Positions 25,481 through 34,148 of a stretch of DNA of 64,000 bases are shown here, in pieces. Source of the DNA: Corynebacterium sp. P4-C1 (lineage in GTDB: Bacteria > Actinomycetota > Actinomycetes > Mycobacteriales > Mycobacteriaceae); the NCBI RefSeq assembly GCF_030503595.1, contig NZ_CP129966.1, positions 248,001-312,000 on the forward strand. The letters are read 5' to 3'. Made by a program: the position numbers and the translations under genes. The stretch's first letter is position 1. Every line of letters begins with the position of its first letter. The notes below the pieces were generated by a model. That model saw only the letters and a list, made by a program, of their open reading frames with translations, did not search any database and was not told where the DNA came from.

Positions 25481-26254
25481 CTAGTGCCCGCCGCAACCGC
25501 AGCTTCCGCCGCCGCCTCCGCAACCGCCGCCGCAGCCGGCGGCCATCGCGACCTGGCCCGCGAGAACAGCCGTTCCCGCGATGACGGAATTGCGCTCCGG
25601 CAGGGGGCTGTCTTCCGCGTCGCCCTCCGCCGGCATGACCACGTCGAAGGGGAACGCCCCGTCAACGGAGACGTGGATGAAACGCTCACCGGTCAACGTG
25701 TTGGTGCGGTACTCGGCCTCCAGCACCCGCGCGGAGAATTTCGCGGCGGCGTCCGGGGCTGAGGCGGCTCCGGAATTCACGCGCTCGGCGCCTTCGGAGA
25801 CGACAGAGCCCAAAGTCTCGCCGGTGGCTGCGAGGTAGGCATCAACGCTGTCGTAGCGGTCAACTGCCACTGCGAGGGCGGTGAAGCCCATTTCTTGCCA
25901 CTCGAGGGTTGGTTCGTCGACAAGCAAAGGCCCCTGTGCGATGTTCGCCGTGACGGACGCGATCGCGTTGCCCATCGGGTCGACGACATCGCACAGCCCG
26001 ACGACATCGTTGACCATAGTCACGTGCGCGTACGTGCGCGTCGTGGAATCGAAGCCGGCGAAAGTGGCGAAAGGCTCCACCGCGAGAATGTTCAGCTCCG
26101 CGCCCGACGGGTCCGCGAACTGGATCAGCTGCCCGCCGCGCACCTCGCCCGTCACCGAGAGCTGGTTGGACGCGATGGCCGCCTCCACGGCGTCCTGCCA
26201 CCGCGGATAGCGCATGCCGATGCTGGAGAGATCTGAGGTGATCGTGTCGCTCAT
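25481..26254 (-). CDS. Hypothetical protein with Cys/Gly-rich C-terminal tail
   Basis: This 257-residue protein begins with a soluble domain (WQDAVEAAIASNQLSVTGEV, NILAVEPFATFAGFDSTTR) and ends with a short hydrophobic stretch and an unusual tail, CGGGCGGGGGSCGCGGH, with four Cys and a final His. The tail could bind metal or be a processing site. The N-terminal part gives no family that I recognise. It diverges from hflX, with 115 bases between the starts. Confidence 0.65.
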   Translation of the reverse strand: MSDTITSDLSSIGMRYPRWQDAVEAAIASNQLSVTGEVRGGQLIQFADPSGAELNILAVEPFATFAGFDSTTRTYAHVTMVNDVVGLCDVVDPMGNAIASVTANIAQGPLLVDEPTLEWQEMGFTALAVAVDRYDSVDAYLAATGETLGSVVSEGAERVNSGAASAPDAAAKFSARVLEAEYRTNTLTGERFIHVSVDGAFPFDVVMPAEGDAEDSPLPERNSVIAGTAVLAGQVAMAAGCGGGCGGGGGSCGCGGH

Positions 26255-26369
26255 GCCCCCTGATTCTAGTGCCGGAGAGCACGCTTGGAACAATCCGCCG
26301 CAGCGGGCGGTTGTTTTCGGAGACAGACCTTTTTGCCTGAACCTGCAGGCATGCGACAATAAGGACTCA

Positions 26370-27857
26370 ATGACGAAAACGTTTTCCCACTCTCCCGCCG
26401 CACCAGACGGGCAGCCGACCCACGACGAGCTTCTCGCGGAAGCCTTCGGCGAACCGACAACCGGTTCGCTGGACCTCGCCGAGCGCAACGCTTTCCGACG
26501 CGTCATCCGCGACACCGACATCCGCTCCGAAGAGCAGGAGGACGGCTACGAGGTCGAGTACCGCAAACTGCGCCTCGAACAGGTCGTCCTCATCGGTGTG
26601 TGGACCGAAGGCACCACCGCCGAAGTGGAAGCCAACATGAACGAGCTCGCGGCACTGGCGGAGACAGCCGGCGCGGATGTCGTCGAAATGCTGTACCAGA
26701 AGCGCGACAAGCCGGACCCGGGCACCTATATCGGCTCCGGAAAAGTCAGCGAGCTCAAAGACATCGTGGCGGCCACCGGAGCCGACACAGTCGTGTGCGA
26801 CGGCGAGCTCTCCCCGGGCCAGATGGTGGCGCTCGAGGAGGCGCTGAAAATCAAGGTCATCGACCGCACCATGCTCATCCTTGACATCTTCGCCCAGCAT
26901 GCGAAGTCGAAGGAGGGCAAGGCGCAGGTCAGCCTCGCGCAGATGGAATACCTGTACACCCGCACCCGCGGCTGGGGCGGCAACTTGTCGCGCCAGGCGG
27001 GCGGCCGCGCCGGCTCCAACGGCGGTGTGGGCCTGCGCGGTCCCGGTGAGACGCGCATCGAGGCAGACCGCCGCCGCCTGCGCTCCGAGATGGCGAAGTT
27101 GCGCCGCGAACTGGCGGGCATGAAGACAGCCCGCGACGTCAAGCGCGCCCAGCGGCAGCGCTCCACGATTCCGAAGATCGCGATTGCGGGCTACACCAAC
27201 GCCGGCAAATCGTCGCTGATTAACGCCATGACGGATGCGGGCGTTTTGGTGGAGGACGCGTTGTTCGCGACACTGGATCCGTCGACACGCAAAGCCGAGC
27301 TCGCCGACGGCCGCACTGTCGTCCTCACCGACACCGTCGGCTTCGTGCGCCACCTTCCGACGCAGCTCGTCGAAGCGTTCAAGTCCACCCTTGAGGAGGT
27401 CGCCGGCGCCGACCTGATGCTGCACGTCGTCGACGGGTCCGATCCGTTCCCGCTGAAGCAGATCAAGGCGGTCAACGACGTCCTCGCCGAGATCACGCGC
27501 GATACCGGTGATGAGATCCCGCCCGAGATCGTCGTGGTGAACAAAATCGACTGCGCCGACCCCGTCGTGCTGGCGGAGCTGCGCCACGCGTTCGACGACT
27601 CCCGGCGCGACGTCGTCTTCGTCTCCGCCCGCACCGGTGAGGGCATTCCGGAGCTCGAGGGCCGCATCGAGATGTTCCTCAACACTCTCGATGCGCACGT
27701 GACCATGCTGGTGCCGTACACCCGCGGCGACATCATCTCCCGCCTCCACGAGGAGGGCACCGTGCGCAGCGAGGACTACAAGGAGGAGGGCACGCTTATC
27801 GACGTCCGCCTGCCCCGCGTCCTCGCCCACCAATTCGCCGAGTTCGTTGTGGACTAG
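26370..27857 (+). CDS. hflX: GTPase HflX
   Basis: HflX is a ribosome-binding GTPase that splits stalled ribosomes. The 495-residue protein has the HflX N-domain (PDPGTYIGSGKVSELKDIV), the linker GPGETRIEADRRRLR, and a G domain: GYTNAGKSSLINAM (G1), DTVGFVRHLP (G3), NKIDCADP (G4). ATG 26370 gives the conserved N-terminus. The longer frame from 26214 overlaps the divergent gene's 5' end. Confidence 0.94.
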   Translation: MTKTFSHSPAAPDGQPTHDELLAEAFGEPTTGSLDLAERNAFRRVIRDTDIRSEEQEDGYEVEYRKLRLEQVVLIGVWTEGTTAEVEANMNELAALAETAGADVVEMLYQKRDKPDPGTYIGSGKVSELKDIVAATGADTVVCDGELSPGQMVALEEALKIKVIDRTMLILDIFAQHAKSKEGKAQVSLAQMEYLYTRTRGWGGNLSRQAGGRAGSNGGVGLRGPGETRIEADRRRLRSEMAKLRRELAGMKTARDVKRAQRQRSTIPKIAIAGYTNAGKSSLINAMTDAGVLVEDALFATLDPSTRKAELADGRTVVLTDTVGFVRHLPTQLVEAFKSTLEEVAGADLMLHVVDGSDPFPLKQIKAVNDVLAEITRDTGDEIPPEIVVVNKIDCADPVVLAELRHAFDDSRRDVVFVSARTGEGIPELEGRIEMFLNTLDAHVTMLVPYTRGDIISRLHEEGTVRSEDYKEEGTLIDVRLPRVLAHQFAEFVVD

Positions 27858-27901
27858 AACGAATTCGTCCACGGCGAGCCGGGTGCTAAATTTAGGAGCC
27901 T

Positions 27902-29191
27902 GTGAGCTTCATTCCTTCCTGGACCGTCCACGGCGACGGCAAGACCATCCGTCCCGGTTCCGTCGTCGCCCCTGAAGAGCGTCTGAGCTGGTCGCGCACG
28001 ATCAGCATCGGCATGCAGCACGTTATCGCAATGTTCGGTGCGACTTTGCTCGTGCCCACCTTGACCGGCTTCCCGGTGAACACCACGCTGCTGTTCTCCG
28101 GGCTGGGAACCATCATCTTCCTGCTCTTCACCCGCAACAGGTTGCCGAGTTACCTGGGATCGTCGTTCGCCTTCATCGCTCCGCTGACGGCGTCGCAGCA
28201 GCATGGCATCGGCGCGCAGCTCGGCGGCATCCTGATCACGGGTCTGGCGCTCATCGGTGTGGGACTGCTGGTCACGTGGGCGGGCAAGCGCGTCATCGAC
28301 GCCGTCATGCCGCCTGTGGTCACCGGCGCGATTGTTGCGTTGATCGGCCTGAACCTCGCGCCCACCGCTGTCGTCAACACGCAGACCCAGCCCGCCGTCG
28401 GTCTGGTCACCCTCGCCGCCATCCTCATCGCCACCGCTTGCCTGCGCGGAATGGCCTCGCGCCTGTCCATCCTGATCGGTGTGGTCACCGGCTGGGTATT
28501 CGCCGCACTGACCGGCAACCTCTCCGAAGACGCCGGCGCCACTATCGCCGCCGCTCCCTGGATCGGCGTGCCGACCTTCCACGCCCCCGAATTCCACCTC
28601 TCCGCCATCCTGGTCACGCTGCCGGTGCTCGTTGTGCTCATCGCCGAGAACGTCGGACACGTCAAGGCTGTCGCCGAGATGACCCGCCGCGACCTCGATG
28701 ACCTTGCCGGCCCCGCGCTGATCGGCGACGGAGTGGCCACCAGTCTTGCCGGCGCCTTCGGCGGCTCCGGCACCACCACCTACGCGGAGAATATCGGTGT
28801 CATGGCCGCCACCCGCGTCTATTCGACCGCCGCGTACTGGGTCGCCGCAGTCTTCGCCATTATGCTGGCCTTCGTGCCCAAATTCGGCGCCCTCATCTTC
28901 ACGATTCCCGCTGGAGTCCTCGGAGGTGCGTGCCTGGTGCTCTACGGTTTGATCGGCATGCTGGGCGTGCGAATCTGGCAGGACAACAAGGTCGACTTCA
29001 ACAACCCCGTCAACCTCACGATGGCGGCAGTCGCGCTCATCGTGGGCATCGGCAACCTCACCTTCGAGATCGGCAACGTCACCCTCGAAGGCATCGCGCT
29101 GGGCTCCATCGGCATCATCGTGCTGTACCCGCTCATGCGCTGGGCCTATACCCACCTCGGCGAGGGACGCCTCCTCCCCAAGACGGATTAA
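27902..29191 (+). CDS. Uracil/xanthine permease (NCS2 family)
   Basis: This 429-residue NCS2 transporter has about 14 membrane segments and the family landmarks QHVIAMFGATLLVP, SYLGSSFAFIAP and VVLIAENVGHVKAV, the last holding the substrate-binding Glu of UraA-type carriers. Uracil is the likeliest substrate by resemblance to UraA. Xanthine or other bases are possible. GTG 27902 is the start. It stands alone, with hflX 44 bases upstream. Confidence 0.88.
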   Translation: MSFIPSWTVHGDGKTIRPGSVVAPEERLSWSRTISIGMQHVIAMFGATLLVPTLTGFPVNTTLLFSGLGTIIFLLFTRNRLPSYLGSSFAFIAPLTASQQHGIGAQLGGILITGLALIGVGLLVTWAGKRVIDAVMPPVVTGAIVALIGLNLAPTAVVNTQTQPAVGLVTLAAILIATACLRGMASRLSILIGVVTGWVFAALTGNLSEDAGATIAAAPWIGVPTFHAPEFHLSAILVTLPVLVVLIAENVGHVKAVAEMTRRDLDDLAGPALIGDGVATSLAGAFGGSGTTTYAENIGVMAATRVYSTAAYWVAAVFAIMLAFVPKFGALIFTIPAGVLGGACLVLYGLIGMLGVRIWQDNKVDFNNPVNLTMAAVALIVGIGNLTFEIGNVTLEGIALGSIGIIVLYPLMRWAYTHLGEGRLLPKTD

Positions 29192-29210
29192 CGGACTAGC
29201 CGCGCGGCGT

Positions 29211-29239
29211 CCTGTGGATAACCGTGAACTATCCACAGG
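29211..29239. other. Inverted repeat containing a consensus DnaA box
   Basis: CCTGTGGATA (29211-29220) and TATCCACAGG (29230-29239) form a perfect 10-bp inverted repeat with a 9-base spacer. TGTGGATAA (29213-29221) is the exact complement of the DnaA box TTATCCACA, and the other arm differs from it by one base. It lies about 50 bases before the HNH gene and after the permease stop. It could bind DnaA or act as a hairpin terminator for the permease gene, although no T run follows. Confidence 0.55.
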
Positions 29240-29289
29240 TTCTCCGGACGGCAGTTGATTGGGCCGGAGAAACCTTTAGTCTCCGAGGC

Positions 29290-30375
29290 ATGAGCACATT
29301 CGACACACTTCTTGCCACTGAGACGACCAGCGCGCTGGACGCCCTCGCCGGGTTCGACCGTCGCGCTGCTCTCCACGCCGGCATCAAGCCGAGTCGAATC
29401 GACGAGTGGGACAAACTCCACCACACCTATTACGGGCCCACCGCGTGGACAGCGCAGCAGCGCCACGCTTTAGAACTCGCCCGCGAAGGGGAGATGAGTC
29501 TCGATCAGTTGGCGCTCATCGAGAAACATCTGGGCACTGTCAAGAATCCCCGCGAGAAATGGGAGCTGCGGCACGAGCTGTTGGGGATGAGGGGGAAGTA
29601 TGAGACGCTTCGTCGTGAAGCGAAAGCCCTCATCTCGGCGGAGAAGAAGCCGCCGAAGAAACAGGCCCGGTTCTCGCCCTCGCGGTGCGGGATGCGCACC
29701 ATGTCGCTCACCGCCGACGAACAATCCATCGCCGACCTCGAGCACGTACTCATGCAGGGCATCGACCCGTCGAAGCCAGCGGCACCACAGATGGCAGACA
29801 ACTTCTTGCGGCGCATGCGCCGCGGCGGAGGAGGCATCCCGACCGCAGCGGCGCGACCAATGCTGCTCGTGCCGCCGCCGGCGTATGCGCGCATCCTGCG
29901 CGGCGAAGGCGACGACATTGTCCTGGGCTTGACCAACGCCACCACAACGACGGGCGCCGAATTCCTCCGCGAACATCTCAGCGACGAACTCGAAATCGCT
30001 CTCATCCACCCGCAGGAAGGCCCCGTCAACCTGTACCGCGCACAGCGGCTGGCGAACCAGAAGCAACGCGATCTGATCCGCGCCGCCACACCCGTCTGCC
30101 CGGTGCCGGGATGCCGTCACGGAGCCGACAACTGCGAGATCCACCACATCACACCGTGGAAATATGGCGGGGAGACCAACCTCGACAACCTCGCGCCGTT
30201 GTGCAGGTACCACAACCGCGTCAACGACGACGACCCGTGGCGGAACAAGCGCGGCCGCATCGAGAGAATCCGGGGCGCCCCGGTGTGGCGGTCGCCCAGC
30301 GGAAAAGTCATCCAGAACGACTACCACCGGTTCGGGGCGGCCGAAACGCTGTTCGGGACCAGCGCCCGGGCATGA
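29290..30375 (+). CDS. HNH endonuclease domain protein (DUF222/13E12 type)
   Basis: The 361-residue protein has a long helical N-terminal region with DUF222 character and a C-terminal HNH nuclease domain: CPVPGCRHGADNCEIHHITPWKYGG, then NLDNLAPLCRYHNRVND. The Cys pairs and the HH..N..H residues are present. Many actinobacterial genomes carry several such genes of unknown target. ATG 29290 is taken as the start. An upstream ATG at 29224 sits inside the DnaA-box inverted repeat and is less likely. Confidence 0.8.
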   Translation: MSTFDTLLATETTSALDALAGFDRRAALHAGIKPSRIDEWDKLHHTYYGPTAWTAQQRHALELAREGEMSLDQLALIEKHLGTVKNPREKWELRHELLGMRGKYETLRREAKALISAEKKPPKKQARFSPSRCGMRTMSLTADEQSIADLEHVLMQGIDPSKPAAPQMADNFLRRMRRGGGGIPTAAARPMLLVPPPAYARILRGEGDDIVLGLTNATTTTGAEFLREHLSDELEIALIHPQEGPVNLYRAQRLANQKQRDLIRAATPVCPVPGCRHGADNCEIHHITPWKYGGETNLDNLAPLCRYHNRVNDDDPWRNKRGRIERIRGAPVWRSPSGKVIQNDYHRFGAAETLFGTSARA

Positions 30376-30400
30376 AAAAACTCCGGCCGGAAGCCGGAGC
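30375..30400 (-). terminator. Intrinsic terminator of ptsH (leftward)
   Basis: Read on the minus strand, GCTCCGGC-TTCCG-GCCGGAG is followed directly by six T residues (plus-strand A at 30375-30380). This is a standard rho-independent terminator for the leftward fructose PTS/ptsH transcripts. It touches the end of the HNH gene. Confidence 0.8.
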
Positions 30401-30452
30401 TTGGGGGCGGGACCCGGTCGGTCGGGTCGCGCAGAATGAGGAGGCTGCAGCA

Positions 30453-30492
30453 CACGGTGCCACGGTGCCACGGTGCCACGGCGCTACGGTGC
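30453..30492. repeat. Tandem 8-bp repeat downstream of ptsH
   Basis: Five tandem octamers lie between the terminator and the end of ptsH: CACGGTGC three times, then CACGGCGC and TACGGTGC. The array is non-coding. No function is apparent, and it is a candidate variable-number locus. Confidence 0.8.
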
Positions 30493-30503
30493 TGAAGCGC
30501 GTC

Positions 30504-30773
30504 TTACTCGTCGTCGAGGTTGGACTCGATGAGTGCCGCGATCTTCTCGACTGCCTCATCATTATCCGACGTGACCGTCACCTCGTCGCCGTGCTCAGCA
30601 CCCATGGCCATGATCATGAGGGAGGATGCCGCATCGGTCTCGTCGTCCTCGTCGCCGCCGACGAGGGTGAGGATGATGTCGTCGTCGTACTCTCCGGCCG
30701 CCTCTGCGATCACGGTTGCCGGGCGGGCGTGCAGGCCCACGGTGGAGCCGACCTTGACTGTCTTGGAAGCCAT
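30504..30773 (-). CDS. ptsH: PTS phosphocarrier protein HPr
   Basis: HPr passes phosphate from enzyme I to the sugar-specific EIIA domains. The 89-residue protein has the active-site His in VGLHARPATVIAEAA and the Ser region ASSLMIMAMGA. It is at the end of the cluster regulator-fruK-ptsF-ptsH read leftward, 71 bases after ptsF. A terminator follows at 30375-30400. Its partner enzyme I (ptsI) is not in the window. Confidence 0.95.
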   Translation of the reverse strand: MASKTVKVGSTVGLHARPATVIAEAAGEYDDDIILTLVGGDEDDETDAASSLMIMAMGAEHGDEVTVTSDNDEAVEKIAALIESNLDDE

Positions 30774-30844
30774 ATGAGAAATCCTTTCTTCAGTGGCGTC
30801 GAGATGGGCGCTGTGTGCGCTCCATCGTAGGAGAAAAGTGTGGG

Positions 30845-32989
30845 TTATGCGGCTGCAGGAGCGTGTGGGGCCTGTGCGTCAGGCGCGGATTCGGCGTGCT
30901 TCTGCGCCGCCTGCTCGATGGTGGTGTTCGGCCAGAGTCGCTTCGCCGCGATCACCGCGATTGTGGCCACTGCGACGCCGACAGCCAGGGAGATGAACAT
31001 GCCCCACCACGGCTCGTAGGCGAAGATGACGAAGATACCGCCGTGCGGTGCCTTCGCGCCCACGCCCAGAGCCATCGACGCAGCACCAGCCGCGGCTCCG
31101 CCGAGCATCATCGACGGGATGACGCGCAGCGGGTCGGCGGCAGCGAACGGAATGGCACCCTCGGACACGAAGGACAGGCCCAGCAGCCACGCAGACTTGC
31201 CGTTCTCCTGCTCGGCCGGGGTGAACAGCTTCTTGCGCAGGAACGTCGCAATGGACAGAGCGATCGGCGGGACCATGCCGGAAATCATCACGGCGGCCAT
31301 GATCTCGTAGGCTGCGTCGGTGCCGGCGGACAGGCCGGCGGTACCGAAGAGGTACGCGGCCTTATTCACGGGGCCGCCGAGGTCGAAGCACATCATCAGG
31401 CCGATGATCACGCCGAGCAGAATTGCCGACGATCCGCTCATCGACTCCAGCCAGCCTTGCAGCCCGGTCATGATCGCGCCGAGCGGACGGCCCAAAAACA
31501 GGAACATCAGCAGGCCGACGATGAGCGATGTCAGCAGCGGGATGATCACCACCGGCATGAGCGAGCCGAGCCAGCGCGGGACCCTCCACGAGCCGATCCA
31601 GTAGGCGATGAAACCAGCGAGCAAACCAGTGACGAGACCACCGATGAAGCCGGCGCCGACCATCACGGACAGTGCGCCGCCGACGAAGCCCGGAGCGATG
31701 CCGGGGCGGCCGGCGATGCCGTAGCCGATGTAGCCGGACAGGGCAGCGACCACGAACTGCATCGCCAATTTCCCGATGGCGAAGAGGACCGCGCCTAAGT
31801 ACAAAGACCAGCCGGAGCGGTCGAAGGTGACGGTCTCGCCGTCGATGAGCACCTCGTGGCCCGGCAGGTTGGTGGGCGAGTAGTCGAGCGGGATGACCTG
31901 CCAGCCGTCGGCGACATCGTAGCCGCCGACGAGGAAACCGAGCGCCAGGAGGAGGCCTCCGGCCGCGACGAACGGAACCATGTAGGAAACACCCGTCATG
32001 ATGGCCTGCTGGATGCGCTTCGGCCAGCTCACATCTCCCTGCGCTTCTCCTGACGGTTCGGCGGTACCGCCCGGCACGCGGCGGGCGTTCGGGTTGTCAG
32101 CGGCGGCGATGGCTTCGTCGATCATCGCGTTCGGCTCGTTGATGCCGCGCTTGACGGGACTATCGATGACGGGTTTGCCGGCGAAACGCTCCCGGTCCCG
32201 CACGGCGACGTCGTGGGCGAAGATGACGGCGTCGGCGGAGTCGATGAACGCCTGGTCGACCCGGTCGCCGCCGGAGGAGCCCTGGGGCTCGATGCGCAGT
32301 TCGACGTCGTCGCGCCCGTTGGCGGCCTGCTCGAGGGCGTCGGCGGCCATGTAGGTGTGGGCGATGCCCGTCGCGCAGGACGTGACGGCGACGATGCGCC
32401 TCTTTGCGGCCGGTGCGGAAGACGGGGCCGGAGCAGAGCCACCTGTGGAGGCAGGGGAGCCAGGTGCGGCAGAGACAGCGGTGGATCCGGCGCTGTCGCC
32501 GGCGGCTGCCGGTGCCGCGGGGGCCTTCTTCTTGGGGGCAGCGTTGAGCACCTCATCGACGGCCGCGACAACCTCTTCCGGTGTCGAGGCGGCGCGCAGG
32601 GTGTCGAGGAATTCACCCCGGACCAGTGCGCGGGCGAGCTTGGACAGAATCTTCAGGTGCTCCTTGCCGCCGCCCTCAGGGGCGGCGATCAGGAAGACGA
32701 GCTCGGCATCGCCGTCCGGGCCGGAGAAATCGACGGGCCGGGACAGGCGGGCGAACGCGAGAGTGGGTTCCCCCACCGCGGCGGTGCGGCAGTGGGGGAT
32801 GGCTACCTTGCCGTTGACGCCGGTGCCGGCTTTGAGTTCGCGGGCGGTGGCGGCATCGGCAAGCGTGCTCGGTTCGTCGGTGCGCCCGGCCGCAGCGACG
32901 AGCTCGGCGAGGTTGCCTATGACGTCGCCTGGCGTGGCGCCGAAATCAGTGTCGAGCCGGACGAGGTCCGGGGTGATGGTGTTGGACAC
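30845..32989 (-). CDS. ptsF: Fructose PTS permease, EIIABC
   Basis: This single 714-residue chain holds EIIA (PTS family 2, with phospho-His in VAIPHCRTAAVG, about residue 62), an Ala/Pro-rich linker, EIIB-fructose (AVTSCATGIAHTYMAADAL, phospho-Cys), and a membrane EIIC domain with about nine helices. It imports fructose as fructose-1-phosphate, the substrate of the downstream-acting FruK encoded next door. GTG 32989 is chosen because VSNTITPDLVRLD begins the EIIA domain. It starts 14 bases after fruK. Confidence 0.94.
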   Translation of the reverse strand: MSNTITPDLVRLDTDFGATPGDVIGNLAELVAAAGRTDEPSTLADAATARELKAGTGVNGKVAIPHCRTAAVGEPTLAFARLSRPVDFSGPDGDAELVFLIAAPEGGGKEHLKILSKLARALVRGEFLDTLRAASTPEEVVAAVDEVLNAAPKKKAPAAPAAAGDSAGSTAVSAAPGSPASTGGSAPAPSSAPAAKRRIVAVTSCATGIAHTYMAADALEQAANGRDDVELRIEPQGSSGGDRVDQAFIDSADAVIFAHDVAVRDRERFAGKPVIDSPVKRGINEPNAMIDEAIAAADNPNARRVPGGTAEPSGEAQGDVSWPKRIQQAIMTGVSYMVPFVAAGGLLLALGFLVGGYDVADGWQVIPLDYSPTNLPGHEVLIDGETVTFDRSGWSLYLGAVLFAIGKLAMQFVVAALSGYIGYGIAGRPGIAPGFVGGALSVMVGAGFIGGLVTGLLAGFIAYWIGSWRVPRWLGSLMPVVIIPLLTSLIVGLLMFLFLGRPLGAIMTGLQGWLESMSGSSAILLGVIIGLMMCFDLGGPVNKAAYLFGTAGLSAGTDAAYEIMAAVMISGMVPPIALSIATFLRKKLFTPAEQENGKSAWLLGLSFVSEGAIPFAAADPLRVIPSMMLGGAAAGAASMALGVGAKAPHGGIFVIFAYEPWWGMFISLAVGVAVATIAVIAAKRLWPNTTIEQAAQKHAESAPDAQAPHAPAAA

Positions 32990-33003
32990 GGTGGTTCCTT
33001 TTC

Positions 33004-33969
33004 TTAGAGTTCGCGCACGGTGGTGCGGTCGTAGTCGATGTCGTCGGGGGAGGGGATTGCGGTACCCGGGCTGGCTGCGGCTGCGGTGCCGTAGGCGACG
33101 GCGGTGCGCAGTGCTGCAGGGAAGTCTTTGCCGTCGAGACGCGCGAGAATGTAGCCCGCGAGGGAGCTGTCGCCTGCGCCGACGGTGGAGCGCACCTGTG
33201 CGGGCGGGGTGGCGGCGTGCCATGCGCCGTCGACGGTGACGAGGCATGCGCCGGCGCCGCCGAGGGTGACGAGGACTTCGCGCACGCCCTTATCGACGAG
33301 CGCTGCCGCGGCTTTCACCACCGCGTCCAAGTCGCCGTCGTCAGCTTGACTCTCGAGCTCGCCGCCGTCGATGCCCGCGAGTTGGCCGAGCTCGAAAGCA
33401 TTGGGCTTGACGACGTCCGGCGCCGTCGCCTCCAGCTTCCTTCCCAGCTCCTTGAGCGGTTCGTCGGAGGTGTCGACTGCGATGAGCAGGTCGGGTGCAG
33501 CGTCGCGCAGCGCTGCCACCAGTTGCGGGTACCAGTCGGCCGGGGCACCAGGGGGCAGCGAGCCGGCGAGGACGGCGGCACGGGTGAGGGGGTGGGAGGC
33601 GGCGTCGACAAGCTCTGTTTCGAGCGTGCGGCGGACATCGTCAGTCAGCGTGGTGCCCGGTTCGTTGAGCTTAGTTGTGCGGCCGGATGATTCCGTCACG
33701 GTGGTGTTCGTGCGAACTGCGCCGTCCACAGGGACGGTGCGCAGCGGAATTCCCGCGGAACGGGCCAGCGCGGTGAAGGGGTCGTTGTCCGCGGCGGGAG
33801 CGATGGCGAGGGTGTCCTGGCCGGCTTTGAGCACGGCGTTGGAGACGTTGATGCCTTTCCCGCCCGGTTCGCGCGAGCTCTCGGAGACGCGGAGAACCCC
33901 GCCTGGGTCGAGTGAGTCGATGCACATTGTGGCGTCGATACTGGGGTTAGCGGTGAATGTGATAATCAC
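33004..33969 (-). CDS. fruK: 1-phosphofructokinase
   Basis: This PfkB-family kinase of 321 residues converts fructose-1-phosphate to fructose-1,6-bisphosphate. Visible are the N-terminal MIITFTANPSIDATM, the GGKGINVSNAV sugar site, the anion hole and catalytic base STVGAGDSSLAGYIL, and NAFELGQLAG. It is followed by ptsF. The regulator gene lies 180 bases upstream on the same strand. Confidence 0.93.
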   Translation of the reverse strand: MIITFTANPSIDATMCIDSLDPGGVLRVSESSREPGGKGINVSNAVLKAGQDTLAIAPAADNDPFTALARSAGIPLRTVPVDGAVRTNTTVTESSGRTTKLNEPGTTLTDDVRRTLETELVDAASHPLTRAAVLAGSLPPGAPADWYPQLVAALRDAAPDLLIAVDTSDEPLKELGRKLEATAPDVVKPNAFELGQLAGIDGGELESQADDGDLDAVVKAAAALVDKGVREVLVTLGGAGACLVTVDGAWHAATPPAQVRSTVGAGDSSLAGYILARLDGKDFPAALRTAVAYGTAAAASPGTAIPSPDDIDYDRTTVREL

Positions 33970-34148
33970 TGGGCAATCCTTTTCGCTCCGCGGCGCGGCC
34001 GTGGGGGTGCTGGAGCGTTGGTGGACAGATGCCGGGGCGGGGGTGGTATGTGCGCCCCTTCATGTCCGATTATGCCCGTTTTGTGTGGTTAGCTCAAGAA
34101 AAACCACATGCGGCAAGCGTCACGGCGGCGCGGGAGGGCCGGTCCGGC

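Noticed and set aside
26367..27872. Open frame of 501 codons opposite hflX
   Set aside because: Antisense shadow. hflX on the other strand has all GTPase motifs.
30453..30492. Tandem octamers as a CRISPR array
   Set aside because: Units are 8 bp with no spacers and no cas genes nearby.
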